From Mugil cephalus (lineage: Eukaryota; Chordata; Actinopteri; Mugiliformes; Mugilidae): 64,000 nucleotides of DNA. The position numbers were made by a program, and so were the translations under genes. The stretch is taken from NCBI RefSeq assembly GCF_022458985.1, contig NC_061777.1, forward strand, positions 12,737,668 to 12,801,667, in the 5' to 3' direction. The notes beneath the pieces were generated by a model. It did not search any database and was not told where the DNA came from. It saw only the letters and a list, made by a program, of their open reading frames with translations. Positions 40,201-52,200 of the stretch are shown in pieces (positions within the stretch are counted from its first letter, which is position 1; every line of letters starts with the position of its first letter).

Positions 40201-43200
40201 TATGTGTCCCACATCCCGTTATATGTCTCATTATAGGCAAATGTGCCTGTGAAAACCTGGAAAACCTCCAAAGCATCTGACCCCTTTAGGCGCAAAGTAG
40301 ATTCGGCTGCACTCTGTTGTCCCTAAAGATGCTTGACCTCCTTATCCTGTTTCAGAGGGTAAAGAGCCCCAACAGAGGGAGCGTATTTAGGCTGCTAGTG
40401 TTAACAAACTCATTCTTTCGGTCACCACCCGAAGCTCATGGCCACAGATGAGTGCCGGAAAATAACTTTATCTTTCGGCACAGTTCTACTTTCAGTGCAT
40501 TACTGCTGATGCTTCAACTATCCATCTGTTAATCTCATGCTCCATTTTCACGAGGAAGACCTTCGTTTGGGGTGCAGGCTCACTCACAACACTGAAGGAC
40601 GCAATCCGCCGTCTGTCAACAGACTTAGAAGTGATGTCTCTCGTCCCAGCTGCATCACACTTGGCTGTAATCCCTCTGGGTGCGTCCTGAAAGCTGCGTT
40701 CTGATGACGGTAACAGAAACACACCATCCACAAAGAGCAGAGAAGCAATGTCACCTAGAACTGGACATTCTCCTGCTCCAGCTGCACCTTGAGGTGTGGG
40801 ACAACCCCAAAAATCATGCATACCAGCTAACGTTATTTTGGATATTTTCTTTTTTTTTCTGCTTTTTTCTCTTTTCTCCGATTTGAAGCTTTGTGCTGTT
40901 GAGGCAGATTCATTTTTGGTCTTTTCATTCAAAATCTTCTTGTGTCCATCACTCCATCTGAATTGTGCTTTAGGTTTCATTTTTGCGACGTTGATTGTCT
41001 CTAATGCGTTGTTTGTTCACAGTCCTCTGGCCCTTCTGTTTGTTTATGCAGGGCCAGTTTTGCCCTACGCCACTTGCACAAATAATTATGCTTGCTAATG
41101 AAGGGGCCCGCAGCCACGGCACTCAGTAAATGCCTTTCTGATGAGAGGCACTAGGAGACAGCAGGTGCAGGGTGGGCCTCCCAGGGACTAAGATTGAAGA
41201 CCAGGAAGCCTGGGTGCCCCCCTCCCCTTCATCCCTCCTTTTTTATTACTCTCTGAGTTTCTGCTTCTATCTTTCCGCTTCTTTCATATAGCACATGCTG
41301 CCGTGGACACGTAAAACTGTGTATTATTATTATTAATAAATATCCCAATGCTACATTATAGTCTATTTACAGTTGCCTGGGATTCGCTGATGCTGTTTTC
41401 TAACCCCGTGTTACGTTGAGGCTTCGCACGTAGTACACTCATGGTACATTTCCAGGATTCTGATATCGTCTTTATCTGGCCCATGAAATATTTAGATTTA
41501 ATTTTGTTTGGCTGCAACGCACACGATGTTGTTTGTTTCATCTACAAATGTTTATGGCATTCATTTAAACAAGTTGGAAAAACTGATGCACAAGGCAGCC
41601 ATTATCTCCATCTTCAGCATCCTGCACTTTCTCATCATCTTTTCTGAAGAAAGAACCTTTTGATTCTCTCTTTTTCTCCATTTCCATCCTCCCCCTGTGG
41701 CTTCCTTGGGCTTTGAGGGCAAACAAATAAACAAAACAAAACATTTATAGACTCAGTGCTTGCATCTCGGGCCCCCAAATCCCTGCACTTAGAGCTGAGT
41801 GAATGAAGCATGTGGAGAAGGTCCAAATGAGATAGACGGAAAGAAAGACATTTGGGTTTCTTTCTCCGCAAACTTTTTATACCACCCTCCCCTTTCCCCT
41901 CTGTCTCTCTCAAAACTTTGTAAGCACTAATACTCTTGTGTACATGTGTGTGAGCAGGAGTGTGTGAACAAGAGCGAATGGCTGTTAGTATGTGAGCACA
42001 TGCATGCGTGTGTGTGGTGTGTGTGTGTGTGTGAGTTCAGCAGTGCATGTGTATATGTTGCACATGTGTGCGTGCATTTGCATGTGTGTGTTTGAGCAGG
42101 GTGGTGTCAGCTCGCTCCTTGCCACCCCATTTACTGTAGCTGTACCGCTGTGATCACAGACAGATGTATAAATCAAACCTCGCTTGATGGATTCATCAGG
42201 GTGGCGAAACGATCGCCTGAGAAGAACTCGCAACTCTCTTAGCATTCTGTGTTCTGACGGAAAGGGTATGCAAAGAGCCTAAATGGATGAACGCTTGATT
42301 AATTCTTTGCCGGAGATGTTGGCGACAGCAGGAAATGTGTTTTTGCTTTGACTGTGTTTGCACGGGAATTTACGCACGCGGGGCGTGAGTTATGAGGCCT
42401 GAGTTTTATACCTAAGGCTATTGTGCATAATGACGGCAGGTTGGGAGAACTGCAAGCAGCCGCTAAAGACTTGCTACCTGTGGAGCAAAGACAACCAATG
42501 AGAGAGGGAGGGAGTGTGTGTGTGTGTGTGCGTGTGCTTGTGTGTGAGGGAGGAGTGTGGATTGGGACCTAGTGTGGGAGAAAGATGAAACTGCAAACTG
42601 TGAGAACAAGATATGAAGAGGCAAAGTGTGACCCGAAAACATGGAGGCAGGTGAGGGAGAGAACACAGAAGATTTGGATAAAGGCAGCATTAAAAAGTTT
42701 GTGTAAGAATGATGGCAGCATTATACTGAAAAGATACTGTTCACTATTAAGTTTATATCTGGTCCTCAAAGATCTTGGTCAGCAGCTGTAGCCACAATAA
42801 TTAAACAAGACTTGCACTTGCCATTAAAAACAGTCCTTGCACTTGCACATAAAGAACAGCTTTGCAAAACTTAATAATAATAATAAAAAAAGTAAGTGCA
42901 ACAGAGGTCTGTCATTTCTTTGCTTGGAAAATAAGTGAAAATCACATCAAACTTCTGAACAGTATCTTCAGATCATCATATTGCATCATAACGCTTCCAA
43001 GTTCGTTAATCCATTGTCCTAAGTAAGTTCAGGAATCTAATGTTAGACAATAAGGCTAGCACAGTTTTTAGAGAAGCCTAGTGTTTTAGCACTTGCGCTA
43101 TCATTTTGTTTATGCCTGTTTTCCAGAGTGATTCTATGAACCTGATTTGTTGAAGCTTAAGAAAGCATGGCCCAAATACAAGCAAACTAGGAAAGCACCG

Positions 43201-46200
43201 ACCAAATGATGCTGCAAAATAAGAAAGTGCAACCATGTACAGTAAATATATAGGAAATGACATCTAACAATGATTCATTTATTGAGCGGCACATTTCAGC
43301 TACTTTTCCAACACCGACATTTGGTAACTTCATGTTTATCACTTTTCACTGCCTGCCAGCTTTTCTTTAATTGTCTGTGTTTTCTCCATTTGCAGTGGTG
43401 CATAGGGATGCTGTGTATGCTTTGTCACACTGGTGGCGTTTTGGTTTGCATGTGTGAGCTGAGCTACCACGGCTATTATGGTCACTATAGTTACGTTAGA
43501 TGCTAAAAAATATTACTTTTGTGCACACAAACTGACTGAATCTTGTGCGTTAAAAAGTGGCATCAATGCCCATAAAGAAATTGGATAATATTCAATGTAT
43601 CCACAATAACAGAAAAAAAAATTATGACTGAGATTCCAAATAAAAAGCTAAAAAAGTAACTGAAGTTTGATGGCAATATCTCAGCTAGCCAGAAGTTCAC
43701 TAAATGAGATACAGGTTTGTGTGTCCAGATTCTGAGGTTCATGGAGACAGTTAGCAAGTGGATTTTATGTCTAACATGTTGATAATTTATAATAAAAGGC
43801 AATCTGTGTATCTGGGGGTGGCAGAGGGAGAAAGAGGAGGGGCAGGCAATATGAGTAGTAATTTACTCAGTTAAGAGCCAAATGGCAGACAGACTGTCGC
43901 CCTGCGTGTTATCACAGAGATTTGCACTCTGCTCGTTTTCTGACTATATTTCCCTGCCCGTATGTGTGTAGTTTTGTGTGCACATGCACACAGTTGGGTA
44001 GTAGCTTTATAGTACCAGCATCATCTAAACATTGTTGTGTATATTGTACTGTAAATTATGAAGTCTTTATTACCTTCTGAGATCTCACATGTGTACATAC
44101 TGGTACGTGTTTGCTCATAAAGTGGGATTATAGCAGCTGACTGCAGGTGGGTTTATGTGTGTATCTGCAGAGTTAGAGATACAAGTGCCCTTACTTGTGT
44201 GTTTGTACTCATGTGAGTGAATATGTGTGTTTTAACAAATCTTGGGAGGCTTCATTGCACTCATCAGGATATCAGTGTTGAGAAATGGCAGTGCCAGTGA
44301 AGTGACAGTTGTGTGTGTGTGTGAGGATTGATGGGCCCGAGTCTGACAGCAGCCATATTGTGGAGAGAGAGCAGAATGGAGGGATGGAGGGAAGAACAGA
44401 GGGAGGGGTAGTGTAGCCCCCTCATCCTCACAGGTTAATATTGACAGAGCCTGGGCAGATACAACGCCTGAAGTGCTCATCAATCACTTTCACTGGACCC
44501 ATACAAATGTACTTACACACACACTCACATTCTAGCAGTACGAAGGACCACACACAAACAGTATAAGAACGCTACAAAGCTGCAAACACGTGCTCAAACA
44601 TCCATTGGACTATTTGGGAAAGTCGGGCAACATGAATATAAATGATGTCACGAATGCCACACATAATGTCAAACCTCCTCTATTAGTTTTACTTTAAATA
44701 TCTCTTTAGTTTAGAAGTTCTACTTAAATAAGCACAACAACAATTTTGAGAACTTCCAAAAACAAACAGTTGTACAACAAATCGAGATTAATCAAGCAAA
44801 TATGTTTTCAAAAGTATCACTTTGCACATTTTATGTGTAACCCTGCGTAGCAAATTATGGTTGCCATAACATTGTTGTTAATCATTTCAGAGAGAAAGAA
44901 AAAGCAAGTTCCCTTGACAAACAAAACAATTAATTAATGCAACTTTCCATCCATCAATCATTGTGTGTGTCACTGAATTACCATAATCTGTGCATGGTGG
45001 CTGTTTTAAGAGCAAACAGTTAATTTCCAAACAATAAATCACAAAGTGTCTCTCTACCCCTCTGTGCGCTTTGACAGCTTCGTCTCTCATTGCTACAGAT
45101 GAAGACTTACTTGAAACCACTTCAGCTTTACTAAATAAAAATAAATCAAATGTGCAATAAAAGGCAAGGTCCAACAAAGTTTCCTGTACAGCTGTAACCA
45201 AAATGTTGATTGTCAAGTTTGGGGGTAAAATTTAAATTTTTTTTGCTTTTTTCTCACTTTCAGGACTGGCATGGTTATGTGGATGGGCTGAAATCGTTCA
45301 GCCATTGCCATGGCTACGATGGTCTTGTGGTTCTCTTGTCCATCAATGATTCAGTTCATCATCCCCGCCAGCAGGTGGCTGTCTACTCAAACAATACAGA
45401 TTTCCTAAACCAGGTAAAATCAGCTGAATCACCACCAGCCAACTCTGTCATGAGTGAAACATGAGTATTTCTCTCTACAGGTCTATATCAGTGATAAATT
45501 ATCAATGGCAGCAGGTTTGTACTGGAACATACCTGAAGGGGTCAAAGCTCTGTAGCAATGCTCCGTAATAGGTGATGCTTAGAAACTAGACAAGGCAAAC
45601 TGCTTAAAATTAACCTTTCAAAAAAAATACATGGTTAAAAAAAGATATGTTGTGAAAAGAACAATATTAAACTGAAATGTCTCTTATTGCAGATCTGCTC
45701 TGAGCTGGAGGAGTCTTCCAGCTGGTCTCTTTCTGGCGAACTGGAGACTAGAGAGAGTCTCCAAGTGTACCACATTCCTTTAAACACATCCGCATCCTCT
45801 GGTACCTCTCCGCTGCTCGAAGAAGAGATCCGGGGCCTCCTCAAGGATTTTGTCGATCAACGAAGTTCTGTATTAGCCTGCCACCCCAGCAGTAGGACAT
45901 CTTCCACAGAGGGAGTAGCAGGCAGCGTGGAGTACTCCCAGGGATCATCTGGTATCAATGACATGGATGGTTCTGATATAGAGAGAACCGACGGAGGCAA
46001 TGGAGATGTGGTAGCAATAGCAAGGTAAAAAAAACAAACAAAAAAACAGTTATTCACTGTCAGTGATTATTTATTTTAAACATAATGACAGTGTAATTTT
46101 ATCTCTAATAGGGTGATTGCAGATGGTGAGGAGGACACAGGAGTCATCACTGGAGGGGAGCTAGTTAGCCCCGACAGTGGTATGACCACCATTCGTAGCA

Positions 46201-49200
46201 GCCGGTCATCCAAAGAGAGTTCAGTGTTCCTTAGTGATGACAGTCCAGTCGGTGAGGTCATTGCAGCTGGAGGTCCAGCAGTGGGACCTGGAGGGCTCCT
46301 GAGAGGCCTCTCTCCACTGGGGTTGTTATCACTCTCACCTCCTGTGCCACCTGAGAGGAGGAAGCACCGCTCCCACAGAAATAGGAGTGACAACTTTGAC
46401 CTATTTAGTTTCGACCCACTACATAGCAGTGAGCACTCTGTGTCAGCAGGAGGGGAATTGGCAACTTCTGGAGAGAGAGGAGATGAAGGCAAAAGTAGGG
46501 CAGGGAGTTCTAGCTTATCCGAAATTGACGAACTCAGCTTACTGGATTTCTCTACTCCCAATTCACTGGGAGGGATTGAAAGTGGAAATTTGTCCATGGA
46601 CCAGCATGGTCAAATCCATGGAAATGAGATGATTGACACTGTGGTTCCTCCAACCCCAGTCAATAGCTTGGTAGGCAGCCGCCCACCCAGCAGTTGTGGA
46701 GTCAGGTTCTTCCCAGAAGATGTCGTTGAAAGAATCAATGGCCTGCAGCACAAAGACAGCGTGTCATCATCCTTGTCAGAGACCTGGGATGAGCTCGGCT
46801 TTGAGACACACGGAGGATTCTCCTCCAGTGATATAAATAATGTCTGGAGTAGAGCCAAAGACTCTGAAAGCCCACCGAATATTGTGGAAGTAGTTAGAGG
46901 TAAAGACTCAGATGGTGACATGACAGAAAAGGAAAGCAGGGAAGAAATCTTAAAGTCAGATAATGCCCACCACAGGGCAAAGTGTATTGAACCCCAGCTC
47001 AGTCTGATTACTGAACAAACTGAATCATATGACAATTGGAATACAGAGGCTGTACTTCGCGATCAGTGGAACCCAGTTACCTTTGCTGATCTTCAGTTGA
47101 CACCACCAGAGGATGAAGTAAACGTAAAATCCAAAGCTGATGTCAGTAGATCAAAAGAAAGAATGTCATCTTTGTCAAAAAAGAAAACAATCCTCAGTAC
47201 TTTAACACCAGACACATCTAAAGAAGACGATGAAGGGGTCCAAGTGAAAAAAGGAGATCAACGGACAGAGGTATTGGACTTTTGGACATACTCAGCCCAG
47301 AAGGGATTTCTCAAATCTGATAGCGGAACCACCACATCTTATCCTGAATCACTAGATATGTGGAATATGACAATACGGGATGACAGTCTATCGCCTCTCA
47401 CAACCCCTGACAACTTGTCTGATAACTCAGGTTCCTTCTGTGGACTAAACCCCAATATTAGGAGTGGCACGTCTGTAGAAAGTCCGGTAGGATACTCTGA
47501 TGGTGGAATGGAGATGTGGAACACCACTATACGGGAAGATAGCTCTTCCACAATTGCAAGCCCAGAAGGTCCTGATAATGGAAAAGACTTAAGTCACATG
47601 GGATCACAGGATGTCAGTGATCCTCATGAGACACACGCAAGCAAAGAGGCAGGAGAAGAGGAAGTGGTTACGTGGCAGTGGGAAGTGCCAGAGAGTACTA
47701 TGCAAGAAGTACTTATTGAGACATCAGAAGAAGCTGGATGGATAGGTAATGAACACAATGTGAAAATTGTCATAGAGGCGGCAGAAGGTACACAAAGTGA
47801 AGAAACAGGGGACGATGATATGCAGGGTGTTCAGAGCAAACCATCTTTCTTGCAGGACTCAGCATCAAAATGCCTAGAGGATGATGCTTCCCCTTACCAA
47901 GACACTGACAGCTGGGATTTATCTGTCCATGGCATGGTCACCTCCACCTCTGAATATGACAATGTAGGAGCTGGAGAATGGAGTTTGACATCCTCACCAG
48001 ACACCCACAGCAGCCCTGTCGTAGACATGATCCAGCTAGAGGGGCAGTCTAGCCCTTTTATAGCTGTGTCCAAACCTGTTCAGGTAGTTGAGAGAAACAA
48101 TCATAACCAGGGGGTAGAGAGTCTGAGTAAGACTGAACACAGAGCAGAGATTTCAGATGAAGAACAGCCAGCCAACCAGGTATTCCTGTTTGAGGAAACT
48201 GCTGAGTTGGGTCGTATGACAAGGAGTTGGGAAAGTTTGTTGGAGAGCAAGTATGAAAACAAAAGAAGAGAAGGATCAGGATCAGAGGAGGCTGAGTGGA
48301 TAGAGCAGCACAGTGATCATTCCCCATTTCTTCTGGTAGACTGCTCCACTGCCATGCAACAAATTTCCAAAAGTCCAGAAGAAGCTGCCGAAACTCAAAT
48401 CAAAAGTAACCAGCTATTATCACCAAGCTGTGTGAGCTGGGACGGTCAGTCAGCTTCATCATCACACGGTGTATCAATAAAAATGTCAGACAAAGAAGAT
48501 GAGCCTGCTGTTGAAAGCCAAAGGGAAGTTAATAACAAGAGCAATGGAAGTATGGATCATAAAGTAACAGAAGCTACATCCCTGAGCTCCAGTCCTGGGG
48601 TGGAGAAAGAAACATTGAATAGCCCTGACAGCCTTTGCACAGGCAGTCAGGATAAATTAGGGTCTAGTTCTGATTCATTCTCAGGTCCAGAAATGGAATA
48701 CATAATTGTATCTGGAACAGTAAAAGAAGCCAAAAGAGAGTGGAATGATAGGCCTAAACCGAGTGACAGGCCATCGAAAGGAACCAAACGGACCATAGAG
48801 ACATTTGGTATGCTGGCCTATGCTGCTAAAGTACTGCAAACTCAGGTCCAGAGTGGGCATCAAGATCACAAGGACACGCCGCAAAGCAGGCCAACCCAAA
48901 TCAGAGGAATTGAGAATGTACTTAGAGCAGATTCAGAACAAAATCAAGCTCCGTCGTCCACTCATTACCAAGCAAGCCTTGATAATGCCAATGAGTATCA
49001 CATGGTGCCAGAAGTGATCAGTGACAACATATCAAAAAATAACTCTGAAGCTTTGCATCAGTCCGATTCAAAGCCAACAGGTTGCAATCAAACACAGGTT
49101 GAAGACAATGATAGTGAATCAAGTATCGTGACCCGAAGCGCATCACCATCACTGAGATATCCATCAGATCACTTCCTGAAAACCAGAGAGGAAGTGTATG

Positions 49201-52200
49201 TTCACTCACAGATCTCGATGGAAGATTCAGATGAGGGTGGGCAGTCACCAACTGTACCTCCGCCATGTCCTACTTCGTTGGGTGACTTTCATATTTGGGG
49301 CAACCAGTTAGTGCAACAGGAGACTTCTCAAACCACATCTGAACCACAATCCCCTGGCCTCACCAACAGTTCAGCCTCCCACACCAGCTCTCTGATTGGC
49401 ACGCCAGTCAGTGAAGGGTGTATTTCTACTGACAAAGGGCTTGCATTACCATTTTCTGGAGACTTAATGGAAGAGGAGAATGGTGAGGAAGAACAAGATG
49501 AGGAAACTGATAGCTTCCCAATACAGTCAAGACCAATTGATCTGCTGAGTTTTACGGACGACCTGATTGGGGCTTCTCCATGTCAGCAAACAGATTCACA
49601 AACACTTGAGCCAAAAAGGGATGAGCATATACAGGAAAGAGTGGATTACTGTGATTTACAACAAATGGGGATTGATAGCCGTGATGGACATGATAACTGG
49701 ACTAGTGAACAACTGACTGGAGACCATGAACTAAGTAGTTATTCACCTGCTCTAAGGTAAGCAACGCATACACTCTCTACACATAGAGGCATTTTGGGGA
49801 CATTAACACACTCCTGCCTACACACGCATACACATGTATGTTGAACCCTACATATATTTTGGAGACATGCATAAAGCGTAAATTCCAACTTGCATACCAT
49901 TTGGGGACATACACACTCACCTACTAAAGTACATTGTGGGGACAAACACATGTTCCTTTATACATATAATGGGAACATGTATGTACAGCACACAAATAAA
50001 TTCTCGGTCCATATTTACAAATGTACTGTACATGGAAAAATGAATAGATGCATAAATAATCTGTAAATACAGCATATCTGTACATACATACTCAGTACAT
50101 ATTTATATGCTTGTGGATGGACATACACACACAAACAGTCTGTCAGAGGAATATTAGCATTGCTGAACAATCAAGCTAGAGGGCCCTCTAGAGGAACTGA
50201 GTCTGGTTCTGAGTCTGGTGATCCTGTCTATGTATACATGTTGGATGGATGAGTGACTGATGGAAAAGATGACAGAATGAATGAATATAAATGTGTGTGT
50301 GACAGGAAATGAAGATTTTGTGCAGATGTTGCTGGATGTGTAAATATGATACAAATTGTGAATGTGTTTGTGCGTGTTTTTGTGTATTCAGCAGCAAGAT
50401 TTGATCTGTAACTCTCTCTGTGTGTGTATGCGGGTGTGTGTGTATGCGTGTGTGTGTGTTTATAAATCTGTTTATGCCTCATTAAATATGCATTACCTGC
50501 CTCATTACGGCTCAAGCCCCACCACAGCTAATGGAAGCAGCTCCCCTAGCTCTCTTACAAGGTGTTATGTGTGTATGTATATACAACTCTGTGTGAGAGT
50601 GTATGCATACATAATAGCCAGGGAACGTAGTATAAAAGTGATCCATGTAGTCTGTAGTTGTTTTTGGTATTTGGTTTATATATACTATATATATTGCACA
50701 CAATAATTAAGCGGCCTTCAGTGTTGAGCTGTAATATAGAATTTTTATTTCATTATCTTTTTGGAATTTAAAAATCCTGTAGAGTTTTTACTTTGATAAA
50801 CAAACTTATGTTTCCCAAAAAAACAAAGTGAATGGTTTGTAGTGGATGTTGCTTAACGCCCACCACTTCCCTTTTTTCTGGTGGATTTCTGTGTTTTTGG
50901 TACATTACTGCCATCTCTGAATTGGTAGAATAGTTGTAATATATATATATACATATATACTACAACTATTCTGCCAATCTATATATCGTCACTTCTCAAA
51001 TATATTCTTGTTATGTCATTGGTCGTAATCTAATGAGCAAAATAAGATGAGGCGACACCCGGTCAATATAGATGCTCGGAACTCATGGTCAGTAGGTACA
51101 ATTACTGACCCTCTCCACTAGGGGGCAGTATATACAGCTCTTTTACTAGCATATTTTTGATTGTTCTTACTGCTTGTTCTACTTCCCCATTACCCCCATG
51201 ACTCTCCGACTTAAAGTGATGTTCTGAAATGACTATTGTTTTGCAAACTGACAAAAAAAGATCAGACGCCAGGTTCGTGAGCTGGGCGCTTAGCCCTGGC
51301 TACCAGACCAACTGTCTGACTCACTCTTGGCACTTGACTATGCCGAGATGGTATGTAGTTTCTCTAATATGTCTTCCTGCAGTACTTTAGGTAGTACAAG
51401 TCTTTTATTTCTCAGTAGCAGACCCTTTTCTACTGTGCATACTTATGGATTCTTGTATCTCTTCTAAATCTGTCAGGCCATTCACAACAGTACTTTTTCA
51501 CTTCTTTTATTATCTCGCGTCTGTCCTGGTCTTTTATTTCCTGTAGTCCTTTCTCTGTGGCTCGAAAACTGGACAGAATCATGTTGACATACAGATTCAG
51601 CTGTATTTCTAAGTCAGTGTCGGGCTCTCTCTTTTGGGGAGCTCTTGCCAGGACGTCTGTAGTGGCTATGTATTTCCCAGGCACATGGGCTATTGTGTAT
51701 TAGTATCGCATCAGTCTCATGCGCAGTCATTGGATTCTTGCTGGAAGTTCTTCCAGGTCTTTTGAACCTAAGAGGGGTACAAGAGGTTTGTGTTCGGTCT
51801 CTATGTCGAAGTCTATGTCCACTGGAAAGTCTGAGAAACGCTCACATGCCCATGTGATTGCTTGGGCCTCTTTCTCAATCTGGAGATATCTCCTTTCAGT
51901 GCTGAATAACTGTGGAAATTGTTCTTTTATCTTATTTTGAATGTAGGCAGCATTGATGCCCACTACTGTGTCTACAAGTCCCAGTTCAACACCCGCAGTG
52001 CGGCTAATTAGTCCTAACTTTACCCCTGATACAAGGTAAACGTTCTGCTCACTGCTGTTGTTAAAGCTGGTGCTCTTTAGTGTGGCTGTGAATTTTCCTT
52101 TAGCAGGGAGACGGTTCATTCTGGGGGACTTTGTCAGACCTCTACAACGGTGGGAAATATTTACATGCATTATACTCTGATTCAGGGAGAACTGTTGCGT

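Larger units (their letters stand above)
35766..45263 (+). other. prune2 intron 6 (9.5 kb)
   Basis: Largest prune2 intron. Apart from the Tc1-like element, the GT array, a perfect hairpin and a LINE remnant, it holds pyrimidine-rich and AT-rich unique DNA. Complex stretches at about 38020-38400, 41040-41240 and 42250-42480 could be conserved elements. GT microsatellites lie near 38617 and 42015. No additional exon has protein-like coding potential. Confidence 0.6.

Noticed and set aside
46076..46597. 173-codon Pro/Ser-rich frame antisense to the large prune2 exon
   Set aside because: It mirrors the biased codons of the sense exon and has no splice or homology support.
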